Shown piece after piece: positions 54,292-62,891 of a DNA stretch of 64,000 bases. The notes below the pieces were generated by a model. It ran no database searches. It was not told the DNA's origin and saw nothing but the letters and a program-made list of their open reading frames with translations. Within the stretch, counting starts at the first letter, position 1, and every line of letters starts with the position of its first letter. Source of the stretch: Gymnodinialimonas ulvae (GTDB lineage Bacteria; Pseudomonadota; Alphaproteobacteria; Rhodobacterales; Rhodobacteraceae); assembly GCF_037543845.1 (NCBI RefSeq), contig NZ_JBBIFX010000001.1:124001-188000 (forward strand), in the 5' to 3' direction. Made by a program: the position numbers and the translations under genes.

Positions 54292-55040
54292 GTTTGCGTC
54301 CGGGCCCAGAGCGCAAGGGCCGCGCCCGGGCTCATGTCGCGCAGCACCAACAGGCCGATCATCCCCACATGCCCCACGATCAGGTGGCAGCCGGCCGACG
54401 CTCCCGCGCGCGGCAAGACAAGTGTTCCGTCGGTTTCCAATGCCCCGGCGAGCGAAAAGGCCTGATCAGTGATTTCAAGGAACAGATCGGTGATCTCGGG
54501 CAAAAGCGCGTCGATCGCGGCCTCGGACCCGGTCAATGGCGCGATCTCATCGCCGGCCATTGCAAAGCTTGCCTCCACCTCGGTGGGCGCGCTGTCGGCC
54601 ACGGCTGCGATGCGGGTCTGAAAATCGTCGGAGGCAACTTGTGCAGGCGCGGGAGCCAGCCGCTCGATCAATGCGCTGGCGGCGATGCCGAGGCTGTCGA
54701 ACGGGTCAGCGGTTTGCGCGCCCGTTGTTTGAAAGGCAGCAAAGGTGCCCGCGGGGCAGGTGGTCTTCAGGGCGTCGGCCACTGCGTCGCAATCCTCTGG
54801 CCCGAGGGCAAGGTTCCAGGGTGGCGCGCTGGGGGCGTTCTTCTCCATGCGGTGCAGACGGCGGTTGCGCAGGTAGAAGGTGAGGTGGACACCATCTTGC
54901 AACCGGGCCTCCATCCGTCGCGGCAGGATCGTACGGTTGATCGCATTGGTCAGCGCGGTGACCGGGGGCGCGGCGTGCGCCGGCTCGCCAATCATCGCCG
55001 TGGCATTCAATGTATCGCGAAGACGTGCCAGAGGGGTCAT
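54288..55040 (-). CDS. Unknown protein, last gene of kinase/dynamin operon
   Basis: I do not recognise this 250-aa protein. It has no signal peptide or membrane helix; the N-terminal half includes RRMEARLQDGVHLTFYLRNRR, the middle is Ala/Thr/Asp-rich, and the C-terminal half is acidic and hydrophobic (LPEITDLFLEITDQAFSLAGAL, VGHVGMIGLLVLRDM). The start at 55040 overlaps the preceding gene (ATGA). Co-translation implies a partner role in the GTPase system. Confidence 0.6.
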   Translation of the reverse strand: MTPLARLRDTLNATAMIGEPAHAAPPVTALTNAINRTILPRRMEARLQDGVHLTFYLRNRRLHRMEKNAPSAPPWNLALGPEDCDAVADALKTTCPAGTFAAFQTTGAQTADPFDSLGIAASALIERLAPAPAQVASDDFQTRIAAVADSAPTEVEASFAMAGDEIAPLTGSEAAIDALLPEITDLFLEITDQAFSLAGALETDGTLVLPRAGASAGCHLIVGHVGMIGLLVLRDMSPGAALALWARTQT

Positions 55041-55390
55041 GCCGCAGCCTCCCAAGGTTCAATGCCCTGCGCGAGGGTGTCGAGCTGCGCGAGCATGATA
55101 TCCACATCTGCGTCCGGCGACATCAGGCAGGTCAACGCCACGTTGCCCAAATGCGGCACCGCCCGAAACGCGCGGATCCCGTTTGGCGTCAGGAACAAGG
55201 CCCACGTGCGGCGGGTGGCGGACTGGGCCATGATCTCAAAGGCCGAAGTGCTTATCGCGTCCAGATATTCCTGCGGATAGGCCAACGCCCCATCCGCCGC
55301 CAGAACGGTGCGTGAACGGATGTCGCTCAGGACCAGCAGGGCGCAATCGGGATGCGCGGCGCGGAAATCGGGAAACGTGTTGGGTGTCAT
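55037..55390 (-). CDS. Unknown 117-aa protein, possible Roadblock/LC7-like fold
   Basis: A small soluble protein. The pattern CALLVLSDIRSRTVLAADGA, a helical middle, ALFLTPNGIRAF and LTCLMSPDADVDIMLAQLDTLA is compatible with a Roadblock/LC7 alpha-beta fold, a fold that regulates small GTPases (MglB-like), but this is a weak resemblance. It sits 12 bp after the small GTPase gene and is coupled to the last gene. Confidence 0.5.
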   Translation of the reverse strand: MTPNTFPDFRAAHPDCALLVLSDIRSRTVLAADGALAYPQEYLDAISTSAFEIMAQSATRRTWALFLTPNGIRAFRAVPHLGNVALTCLMSPDADVDIMLAQLDTLAQGIEPWEAAA

Positions 55391-55402
55391 GGGTTGAGGC
55401 AA

Positions 55403-56218
55403 TCAGATCAGGGCATTCGCGTCGGTCGTGCGGCGCCTGTGCTTGGGGACAGTGCCGAGTGTCGAGACACGGCGGGGATTGGTGATAAGCGGGCGGACGC
55501 AGGGCGCGCTCTCGTCGCGCGTGGGACGGTCGGGTTGCCGCGGCGGTGCCTTAAACGGTTCGGCATGGGTGCAGAGATCTTCCAGCGCCGTCATGACCTC
55601 CGACAAGCCTGAGGCCTCACATTGCTCGAGCGGGGCCTGCGCCGACAGCAGCGCCACCGGCAGCACGTGCCGGAACTGGTCCGCTGTCTCGGAGCGGACG
55701 CGCTGCAAAACCCGTTTGCGGTCTGTCGTGCTCACCTTGTCGATACGTGTCAGCAACAGCATGCTGCGGTGTTGCAGGGCGGCGGGCATGGCATCCCAGA
55801 GCGCGGCCTCCGATTGACGCCAGGCCTGCGTGGCAGGTGTGCACCAGATCGCGATATCAACCTGCGGCATGAGCCGGTCCCAGGTGTCTGGCGCCATGTT
55901 CGGGTCCGAGCTTCCCGGCATGTCGAACAGATCAAAGCGCGCGAGGATCGCGGCGTCCGACGCCACCTTCACGGCCTTGGTGCCCTCCACCGGGACCGAA
56001 TGTGCCGCGTCCTCGGGCAGGGCTTCTTCGGTGTCGTCGTCCAGAATGCGCAGAGGAGCGGCATCCCCGAAGGTGTACCACAGCGGCGGCATCTGCGTTG
56101 CAGTGACCCGCACCGGAGATTGCGTGCGGCCCAACAACAGGTTGGCCAAGGTGCTTTTGCCTGCGGAAAACTCTCCCAGTAGGGCGACGCGCAGCGGGGC
56201 GTGGGATATGTGGGTCAT
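55403..56218 (-). CDS. Small dynamin-like/TrmE-like GTPase
   Basis: A 271-aa P-loop GTPase. G1 is GEFSAGKST (15-23), G3 DMPG (99-102) and G4 TRID (157-160). After the G domain comes a Pro/Arg-rich tail. It starts with a 4-bp overlap on the dynamin-like gene. Its DIAIWCTP segment (121-128) closely matches DIAVWCTP in the pseudo-GTPase encoded two genes upstream, so the two are paralogues. The start at 56218 is preferred to a longer frame reaching 56374. Confidence 0.8.
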   Translation of the reverse strand: MTHISHAPLRVALLGEFSAGKSTLANLLLGRTQSPVRVTATQMPPLWYTFGDAAPLRILDDDTEEALPEDAAHSVPVEGTKAVKVASDAAILARFDLFDMPGSSDPNMAPDTWDRLMPQVDIAIWCTPATQAWRQSEAALWDAMPAALQHRSMLLLTRIDKVSTTDRKRVLQRVRSETADQFRHVLPVALLSAQAPLEQCEASGLSEVMTALEDLCTHAEPFKAPPRQPDRPTRDESAPCVRPLITNPRRVSTLGTVPKHRRRTTDANALI

Positions 56219-58272
56219 GGTCGTCCCTCGTGCTGGTTCATCGGGAAATCTGTGAGGATGGAATGCGCCGCCGACAAGGCGTCGCTTTGGGCGGCTGAGG
56301 CGTGCACCTGATCGCGGCGCATCTGGTCGAGATCGGATGTCGTATGCGCGGCCAGCCCCATCAGCACATTGCACTGCTCGGCGACGAAGGTGTTCAAAAC
56401 GGCGCGCAACGCATCGGCGTGGGGATAGGCATGATCGTCGGCCAAAGTGGCGGCCATGGGCGCCACTTCGGCCTCGATCAGCGAGCGGAATTCATCGGCA
56501 TAGGCGGTGTAGTCGCGCTTGCGCCGCCACCATCGGCTCCACCAGCTGCCTTTGATGTCGAGCGCGATGGTTTGGCCCAACATCACGGGCACCGGAGCAT
56601 CGGGCACGACTGGGGCCTCCAGCGCAAAGCCCGAATGGCTGAGGCCGAAGACCTCTTCGAATAGGGTCTGCAGGGCGGTGGAAGTGTCGGTGAAGACCTT
56701 TGCCGCGGCGCGGTGCGACTTGGCGCAAAAGACGTTGTAGCCTGATTTCAGCAGCAGGCGCAGGCCCGAGGGCTCATAGGTCCATTCGATATCCTCGCCA
56801 TAGGATTCCAGATGTCGGACCAGCGCCGTGGTGGCACGGCTGGTAAAGGTTTCCTGCGCCTTGGCCAGCCGCAGATCGAGGTCTGCGGTCAGGGCGGCGC
56901 AGGTCTTTTCCAATTCGCGCCGCCCTTCCGCGGTGATCGCCTCGACCGATTTTGCAAGCGCTGCGGGGTCCACAGGGTCCAGGCGGCGTTCGACCTGACG
57001 GCGATCGGCGACGGCCTGTGCGGCCGCGATCGCGCCCGCGATGTTGCGCGCCGCAGAGGCCACGCGCGCCAGAACCGCTGCGCCTTCACCTGCGGTGATC
57101 CGCTCGGCCATCGCTCGGCCAAGCTCCGGGAGGCCCGAGAGCTCCCAGACCATGCGGGTGGTGTCCTTTTCCAGATCGCCAGTGTTGGCCTTGAACCGGG
57201 CCCAGTTCAACAACGCCTCGGCGCTGTCGCGGCCCATCCGGCCCAACTCTGCCGAGAGCGCAGCATTGGCCCATTGCGCGCTGCCGAAGAGGATTTCGGC
57301 CTCGGCCGGGATGCTCAGGGATTTCAGCGTCGCCTCGATGGAGGCGCGGATTTCCGGGATGTCGCGGGCAGGATCGGTCAATTCGTCGACCCGGTTCACG
57401 AAAATGATCACGTCGCGCGCGGGTACGTTGGCAATCAGCCGCACCAAGGCCAGGTCCACATTCGACAACGCTTGATGCGCCGAGAGGACCACGACGCAAA
57501 GCTTGCTGCCGCGGATGGCGTTCACGGTGATCTGCTCGCGCACCATGAACGTGTCGTTCACCCCGGGCGTGTCGCGCAGGCACAGCGATAGCGGCAGGGC
57601 CGGTTGGCAGATCGCAAGATCTGCGGCGCGGGTGATGTCGGCAAACCGCCCTTGACCCTCCGCGCCATCTTCCTCGTCGCCCAGGCAGACATAGCGCTGC
57701 ACCAATTCGGCATCGACATAGCCGTAATCATGGGTCTGGCCGAGCAGCATCTCGAATTGCTCGCCCAGGCGCGCGCGGGCGGCGCTGCGCATGCTGTCCA
57801 ATTGGCGGCGGACTTTTTCAAGCTCCTGATCGGCACCCGCGCGGCTCGCCAATTCACCGACCCGCCCACCGGTGGTCAGAAGGTTCGCCCATTGTGCATC
57901 AGTAAAGAACCGGAAGCGGGCCTTTTGATTGGCCTCACTGCGGCGCGGCGACAGGTGCATCGACGTCACGACCGAGGTCCACGGATTGATATCCGAGGGC
58001 AGCAGGCCAAGCTTGCCCGCCATCGCGTTGGCCAGCGAGGTCTTGCCCGCCTTCACCTGCCCGATCAGCGTGACCGACGGCTCGAAGCTGCGCAATTGCT
58101 GGCGTAGCGCGCGTATTTGCTCGGCATGATCCTTGCCGCCGGCGACCTGCAGGTGATCAAGCGCGGTTTCCAATCGGCTCAGGTCGCGCGCCAGCGGCGT
58201 GAGGCCGCGATAGGCCTGCGAAACAAGGGCCTGTTCCGGAGGCAGATTGTCGAATTCGGCGTCGTGTTTCAT
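56215..58272 (-). CDS. Dynamin-like GTPase
   Basis: A 685-aa bacterial dynamin-like protein. The helical N-terminus is followed by G1 GQVKAGKTS (71-79), G3 DTPG (234-237) and G4 NRVD (293-296). A long helical stalk (about 380-560) precedes a Trp/Arg patch GSWWSRWWRRKRDY near 575-588 that could act as a membrane-binding paddle, then more helices. It is coupled by ATGA to the genes on both sides. Dynamin-like proteins remodel membranes; the specific membrane here is unknown. Confidence 0.85.
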   Translation of the reverse strand: MKHDAEFDNLPPEQALVSQAYRGLTPLARDLSRLETALDHLQVAGGKDHAEQIRALRQQLRSFEPSVTLIGQVKAGKTSLANAMAGKLGLLPSDINPWTSVVTSMHLSPRRSEANQKARFRFFTDAQWANLLTTGGRVGELASRAGADQELEKVRRQLDSMRSAARARLGEQFEMLLGQTHDYGYVDAELVQRYVCLGDEEDGAEGQGRFADITRAADLAICQPALPLSLCLRDTPGVNDTFMVREQITVNAIRGSKLCVVVLSAHQALSNVDLALVRLIANVPARDVIIFVNRVDELTDPARDIPEIRASIEATLKSLSIPAEAEILFGSAQWANAALSAELGRMGRDSAEALLNWARFKANTGDLEKDTTRMVWELSGLPELGRAMAERITAGEGAAVLARVASAARNIAGAIAAAQAVADRRQVERRLDPVDPAALAKSVEAITAEGRRELEKTCAALTADLDLRLAKAQETFTSRATTALVRHLESYGEDIEWTYEPSGLRLLLKSGYNVFCAKSHRAAAKVFTDTSTALQTLFEEVFGLSHSGFALEAPVVPDAPVPVMLGQTIALDIKGSWWSRWWRRKRDYTAYADEFRSLIEAEVAPMAATLADDHAYPHADALRAVLNTFVAEQCNVLMGLAAHTTSDLDQMRRDQVHASAAQSDALSAAHSILTDFPMNQHEGRP

Positions 58273-59447
58273 GCCGCTGCCCCCCGTCCAAGACGACACA
58301 TGTCAAAGCTCTGGCGCAATTGATGCAGAAGCCCGGCCGCGTCTTCGACCTGATCCGGACCGGCCTCCATCTGAAGCAGCAGCACGAGGTCCGTCGCCTC
58401 TTCGATCATGTCGGTCATGTCGATGAATTCCGGCAGATCATCGGGCCAATCGGCGGCGCGGTCGCGCAGCGCCTCGGTGGTTTCCGCCACATGGGTCAGC
58501 GCGATCTGCGGCCAATCCGGCTCGGCCCCGGGATCGGTCCATGCGAGGTCTTCGGCCAGCGCCCGTGCACGGCGGGCCAGAAACAGCGTGGGCTCGGACA
58601 ACACATCGCGCAGCCGGGCCAATTGCCCGTGGCTTCGGTCGAGGGGCGGCCGGGCGGTGGCATCCAACCGTGCCGGAACGCCCGCCTCCGACGCGGCCAC
58701 ATCTGCGTTCAAATGGCCGAGGCGATGCAACAAAACGTGGGCGGCATCGACATCTGCCATGCGTGCTTCATCAATGTCATCGCGCAACCGGTGCAGCAGG
58801 GCGTCGATGTCACCGGGCAGGGGCAATTGCATGTACCCGGCGAATTGGCGTCTGGCTTCATGGTGGGTCACGTCGGCGCTCGGCTGCGTCTCGACGAGAT
58901 AGGCGCGGTGGGTCAACCGCTCGGGCGCATTGGCCCAGATCCGCGCGTCGACGACCGAGAAGCGCGGCGTGCACCAGACGGCGATATCCGTGCGTCGCGC
59001 GGCCCAGGACAGAGCCGGGCGGTGCATCGACGGGTTCGCCTCAAGCGACAGGGCCAGAAAGGACATCAGCCGCAACGCCTCAATCGGCGCATCGAGTTGC
59101 AGGAAAACCGGCGCCTCGGCCAGAAGATCGGAATCGGGCCAGCCGTCGCATGCAAGATGCGTGCCGTCCTCAAGCGTGGCGAGTGTCTGAACGCGCGCGC
59201 CATGACCCATTTCGATGGCAGAGGGCAGCGACAGGCCATCGGGCGCGATGTCGGTGCCCAGAATGCCGTAGACGATGGTGCGCAGATCGCCTTGCGCGGG
59301 CCCCATCAGGCAGACCCGCACCGGCTTGCGCAGCGCCTCGGCCAGATCTGCACAACGTGCCGCATCCCGGGACGGGAGGCGACCGGAGGCGACAAGGCTG
59401 TCCAGCTTCGCAAGGGTGTCGGTTGGGTCTACGGCTAGGGCCTGCAT
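58269..59447 (-). CDS. Degenerate GTPase paralogue (pseudo-GTPase)
   Basis: A 392-aa protein whose N-terminal 200 residues follow the order of the small GTPase at 55403, but the P-loop reads GPAQGDLRT (49-57), lacking the GKS/T lysine, and no clear G3 or G4 motif remains. DIAVWCTP (154-161) is the clearest shared block. The C-terminal half is helical and acidic. It starts 3 bp after the PP2C stop. A scaffold or regulatory subunit is more likely than an active enzyme. Confidence 0.7.
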   Translation of the reverse strand: MQALAVDPTDTLAKLDSLVASGRLPSRDAARCADLAEALRKPVRVCLMGPAQGDLRTIVYGILGTDIAPDGLSLPSAIEMGHGARVQTLATLEDGTHLACDGWPDSDLLAEAPVFLQLDAPIEALRLMSFLALSLEANPSMHRPALSWAARRTDIAVWCTPRFSVVDARIWANAPERLTHRAYLVETQPSADVTHHEARRQFAGYMQLPLPGDIDALLHRLRDDIDEARMADVDAAHVLLHRLGHLNADVAASEAGVPARLDATARPPLDRSHGQLARLRDVLSEPTLFLARRARALAEDLAWTDPGAEPDWPQIALTHVAETTEALRDRAADWPDDLPEFIDMTDMIEEATDLVLLLQMEAGPDQVEDAAGLLHQLRQSFDMCRLGRGAAA

Positions 59448-59450
59448 GGG

Positions 59451-60341
59451 TTATGATCCCTTTGGATCGATGTGAACGGTGGGCGCGACGGCGCGGCGCA
59501 CGGCCTTAAACATCGCGGAGGAGGTCTGAAGCAGACTGCTTTGACGCTCGCGGCTTTTGGTGCGGACTGGACGGATTACCACCAGTGAGGTGTTGTCCTG
59601 CTCCGGGTCGTTGAGCGTTTCCAGCGCGTCGAGCAGGTCGCGCGCGATGGCGCGGCTTGACTCGTTTCGGGCGCGCAGCAGCAGCGCTTCGATGATTGGG
59701 TCGGGCAGAAATTGCAGCCCGTCGCTGGCCAGGATGAGGATGTCTTCGGGCTTGAGATCAAGCGGGGCCTCGGGGCAATCCACTTCGGCAATCGCGTCAC
59801 CAGTCAGGGCCGCGGTCAGGCAATTGCGCTGCGGATGGGCGGCGGCCTCGGCCTCGGTGATGGAGCCGTTTGCGGCCATCAGATCAAGCTGCGGAGCCAT
59901 CGAGTGGTCGGCGTTGAGACGCGCCAGGGTCTGGTTACGAAACAGGTAGAGGACCGAGTCCCCGACAGATGCCCAATGCACCGCGCCATCGGCCACATGG
60001 GCCGCCACCAAGGTGCCGCCCATTCCAGCGCGCTCGGGGTTCGACGTGACGCAGGCCTGCAGACCATCGTTGGCCCGGCTCACCGCGCGGCGCAGGGCCA
60101 CCGGCGGCACGCTTCGGCGTGCAACCTCGTCCAGCGTCAGGGCGGCGAAGACCTCGGTCACGATGGCGCGGCTGGCCAGATCGCCACCGACATGCCCGCC
60201 CATGCCGTCCGACAGGATCGCAAAGCCATCGGGCGCGCCATCGGCAAACGCTACCGCCAGCGCATCTTCCTGTCGGGTGCGCGCGCCTTTGGCCAGGGCC
60301 GAGGCGACGTCGTATTCGAAGCTGTGGCTGTCATGCGTCAT
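59451..60341 (-). CDS. PP2C-family Ser/Thr protein phosphatase
   Basis: A 296-aa soluble PPM phosphatase. RTRQEDA (21-27), the metal aspartate D45 in ILSDGMGGH, GMGGTLVAAHV, WASVGDSVLYLF, LASDGLQFL and a C-terminal QDNTSLVVIR give all the usual metal ligands. A tail of about 35 residues is basic. It overlaps the FHA gene by 11 bp. It would reverse the phosphorylation made by the kinase two genes upstream. Confidence 0.9.
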   Translation of the reverse strand: MTHDSHSFEYDVASALAKGARTRQEDALAVAFADGAPDGFAILSDGMGGHVGGDLASRAIVTEVFAALTLDEVARRSVPPVALRRAVSRANDGLQACVTSNPERAGMGGTLVAAHVADGAVHWASVGDSVLYLFRNQTLARLNADHSMAPQLDLMAANGSITEAEAAAHPQRNCLTAALTGDAIAEVDCPEAPLDLKPEDILILASDGLQFLPDPIIEALLLRARNESSRAIARDLLDALETLNDPEQDNTSLVVIRPVRTKSRERQSSLLQTSSAMFKAVRRAVAPTVHIDPKGS

Positions 60342-61083
60342 CGGCATCACCCCATGTGAAATCCGCTCCGCAGAACGCATGGAACCGCAGCGTCGTCTTG
60401 CCGATGCGGATGTCATCGCCATGGTCGAGCTTCTCGGTGGCCAGCACCGGCATCCCGTTGCGGCGCACAGCGTTGGCCTTGTTGCCATGGCCAAGGAAGA
60501 AACAGTTTTGCTCCGGATCGTACATGACCGAGGCGTGGCCACTGCGCGAAATGCTCTCGTCCCCGAAATCGAGGGAGACGTCCTGGTCCGTGCCGCGCCC
60601 GATGGTCGAGACATGGGTCGTCACGATAAAATGGGCGCCACGGCCCGGTCCATCGATCACCACCAGAAATCCGGCTGGATAGACTGGGCCTTTGGCGGCA
60701 GCGCCGGCAGGATCGGCAGTGACGTCTTCGGCGTGGAAGCCGATGATGCGTGTCTTTGCCCGGCTTGGCGCCGCATCGGCCAGCGGTGCGGGCGGTGTGA
60801 CCGTTGCGGCCACCGGCGGCGTCGCGGCCGCGGGAGGGGCAGGGGCAGGTGCCGCGACAGGTGCCGCGGCCACGTGCGGCAACGGGCTGGGTGCAGCGCC
60901 CGCGGGAGCGTCGTCTTCCAGATCCCAGATCTGACGCTTCTGATCGGGTTCGGGCCGACTGACCACGATGCGTCGGGGCAGGGCGGGCGGCTCAACGTCA
61001 GGCGTCGCCTCTGGAGCCGGGCCATCGGTGGATCTTGGGGGGCGCATTCGCACGGCCACGTTGCGTAATCTGTTGATACTCAT
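60331..61083 (-). CDS. FHA-domain phosphothreonine-binding protein
   Basis: A 250-aa protein. Residues 1-110 are low-complexity Pro/Ala-rich. A C-terminal FHA domain (about 155-240) has STIGRGTDQDVSLDFGDESI followed by SRSGHASV, then NGMPV and LDHGDDIRIGKTTLRF, with the conserved Gly-Arg, Ser and His. It overlaps the kinase stop by 4 bp (ATGA). It should read phosphothreonines made by the kinase and recruit a partner, possibly the GTPases. Confidence 0.88.
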   Translation of the reverse strand: MSINRLRNVAVRMRPPRSTDGPAPEATPDVEPPALPRRIVVSRPEPDQKRQIWDLEDDAPAGAAPSPLPHVAAAPVAAPAPAPPAAATPPVAATVTPPAPLADAAPSRAKTRIIGFHAEDVTADPAGAAAKGPVYPAGFLVVIDGPGRGAHFIVTTHVSTIGRGTDQDVSLDFGDESISRSGHASVMYDPEQNCFFLGHGNKANAVRRNGMPVLATEKLDHGDDIRIGKTTLRFHAFCGADFTWGDADDA

Positions 61084-62420
61084 GCGTTTTCCTCTGCTCG
61101 GTCATCCCCGTTCACGGGTTTTGTTGCGGGCGCGGTTGGCTTGGCGAAAAGCGCCCGCCAACCGGATTTGATCGGAGCCGCCGGTTCAGGATCCGCATCT
61201 TGGGTCGGCTCCGGACGGTGGTACTTCAGTTGCATCCGCTCAATCGGCTCCAGGCGCGGCTTGCGCGGCCTGGCCGGTTGCAGCGCCGTGGGCGGCTGCG
61301 GGTCGGGGGCGTCGTCCAGCTCCGGATCAAGCGCGGACGCCTCCTCCTCCAGATGCAGCGGTACGATCCGCACGGCAGTCTGCGGCGAAGCCGGTTTCGG
61401 CTTGGCGGCCTCCGGGGCTTTTGGCGTGAAGTCGCGGAAGAAATCCCGCACCAGTTGCGACACCGTCTTGTCGAGGCTTTGATCGCGTTCGGCTTGCTGG
61501 ATCAGCTTCTTTTGCCGCAGCCCCTCGTCCATCACCTCTTGCCAATGTTCGGCGTCGTTCAGGCGATCCCTCGGGAACAGCGCCAGACATTGCCAGATCG
61601 CGGCGACAAAAGCGACGTCATAGCCGTCGACCTTCGGCTGTTCGGGCAGGGGGTCGATTGCATCGCGCGCGGCGGCGCCCATGCGGGTCTGACTGCTGGG
61701 GGGAGCTGTGCCGGTGATTACATGGAAGAAAGTCGCGGCGAGCGCGTAGAGGTCGCTGGCATAGGTTTGCTCGCTTCCGGCAACGTAGAACTCCTGCGGT
61801 GAGTAACCGTCCTTTACTGTCTGAAGCTTCGACAGGACCCGGCTGACCCGTGTTGCGTCTTCGCGGGCTGCGCCAAAGTCGATCAGAACCGGCAGATTGT
61901 CATCGTCGATCAGAATATTGTCGGGCGAGATATCGCGGTGCAGGATGTCGTTGCGGTGAATATAGCTCAGCGCTTGCAACACCTGCGACAGCAACGCCTT
62001 GACGACCTCTGGCGTGAGACGGCCGGGCTCGTTTTCGATCAGGTCCAGAAGCGTGCGCCCTTCGACAAAATCCATCGCCATATAGGCGGTGCCGTTGTCG
62101 CGAAAATACTGATGGACGCCGACGATATAGGGGTGCTGCAGGCAGGCCAGCGCGCGCGCCTCTTTCTCGAACAGTTCCAGAATGGCGTCGAACTCGACCG
62201 CGTTGCCTTGACTGCGGACGCACACCGTCTGGTTCGAACGAAAGCACATCGCGCTTGGGAAGCATTCCTTTATCACCACGCGCCGGCCCAGGCTGTCGCG
62301 CGCCAGATAGGTGACGCCGAAGCCACCGGCGTTGAGGTAGCTGTCGATCCTGTACTGCCCACCACACAGGGTGGCGCCGGGGGGCAGCTCATCTCCCTGG
62401 GTGATGTGATCGGGTTCCAT
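61080..62420 (-). CDS. Hanks-type Ser/Thr protein kinase
   Basis: A 446-aa soluble kinase with no membrane helix. The Gly-rich loop NAGGFGVTYLA (30-40), ATP lysine K51 in VVIKE, the catalytic loop HRDISPDN (D163, N168) and DFG (181-183) are intact; the activation segment has VKDGYSPQEFY. The tail after about residue 310 is Pro/Lys-rich and ends near SGWRALFAKP. The start is set at ATG 62420, just before the kinase domain; a frame to 62642 adds 74 residues with a CSYC motif and cannot be fully excluded. First gene of the operon. Confidence 0.88.
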   Translation of the reverse strand: MEPDHITQGDELPPGATLCGGQYRIDSYLNAGGFGVTYLARDSLGRRVVIKECFPSAMCFRSNQTVCVRSQGNAVEFDAILELFEKEARALACLQHPYIVGVHQYFRDNGTAYMAMDFVEGRTLLDLIENEPGRLTPEVVKALLSQVLQALSYIHRNDILHRDISPDNILIDDDNLPVLIDFGAAREDATRVSRVLSKLQTVKDGYSPQEFYVAGSEQTYASDLYALAATFFHVITGTAPPSSQTRMGAAARDAIDPLPEQPKVDGYDVAFVAAIWQCLALFPRDRLNDAEHWQEVMDEGLRQKKLIQQAERDQSLDKTVSQLVRDFFRDFTPKAPEAAKPKPASPQTAVRIVPLHLEEEASALDPELDDAPDPQPPTALQPARPRKPRLEPIERMQLKYHRPEPTQDADPEPAAPIKSGWRALFAKPTAPATKPVNGDDRAEENA

Positions 62421-62623
62421 GGGTGCGATTGCCTGCTGGTTTCGAGCGCTCGGTCCCGGCCCATCCGGGGGCGCGCCTGTTGCGTCCAATTCGCGCTTGA
62501 AACGTGGCGGGAATGTGGCGAAGGGCTGGGCATCGCGGGCACAATAGCTGCAATTCCATTCGATTTTGGCGGGACCCAGAAACACTTTTGCGCGGTGTAA
62601 ACCTATCGGATTGGCGACTCTCA

Positions 62624-62641
62624 TGTCAGGTTTGGTTGACA
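62624..62641. promoter_or_regulatory. PpsR/CrtJ-type site 1
   Basis: TGTCAGGTTTGGTTGACA fits TGT-N12-ACA with extended TGTCA/TGACA arms, the consensus for the photosynthesis repressor PpsR. It lies about 200 bp from the kinase start and 370 bp from pucB. Confidence 0.55.
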
Positions 62642-62848
62642 TGTATTCTGGTCAAGTGGCGGGATATCAGGGCCGCAAGACAGCCGATCTCGTGGCGTTT
62701 CTCGCCAATCGGTGCGTTGAATTTTGCAAAACGCTGCAAAGGCAAGGTCGACGAAGCAAGAATGAAAAACACACTTTATCAGGCACTTGGCAGCGGGTTG
62801 ATTGCAGGTGAAAACAGTGCCTTCGCAGGGTCGGTGTACGGTGGTTAA

Positions 62849-62866
62849 TGTAAGTCACACTTTACA
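62849..62866. promoter_or_regulatory. PpsR/CrtJ-type site 2
   Basis: TGTAAGTCACACTTTACA, TGT-N12-ACA, 7 bp before site 3 and 147 bp before pucB. Tandem sites at this spacing are the classical cooperative PpsR/CrtJ arrangement. Confidence 0.7.
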
Positions 62867-62873
62867 GTTGACG

Positions 62874-62891
62874 TGTAAGTTTTGTGTGACA
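62874..62891. promoter_or_regulatory. PpsR/CrtJ-type site 3
   Basis: TGTAAGTTTTGTGTGACA, TGT-N12-ACA. A TTGACG at 62868-62873, between sites 2 and 3, could be a -35 element, so site 3 would cover the spacer; the -10 is poor. Confidence 0.7.

Noticed and set aside
54288..62420. Type VI secretion locus
   Set aside because: Kinase/FHA/PP2C occur in T6SS, but no tss/vipA/hcp/vgrG gene is visible and the remaining genes are GTPases.
62421..62642. 74-residue N-terminal extension of the kinase with a CSYC motif
   Set aside because: No ribosome site or recognisable domain was seen, and it overlaps the first PpsR-type site; the ATG at 62420 is closer to the kinase fold. Kept as a possibility in the feature text.
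62623..62811. Short plus-strand reading frame (about 62 codons) upstream of pucB
   Set aside because: Begins inside a PpsR-type palindrome, no good ribosome site, mixed codon use and no known relative.
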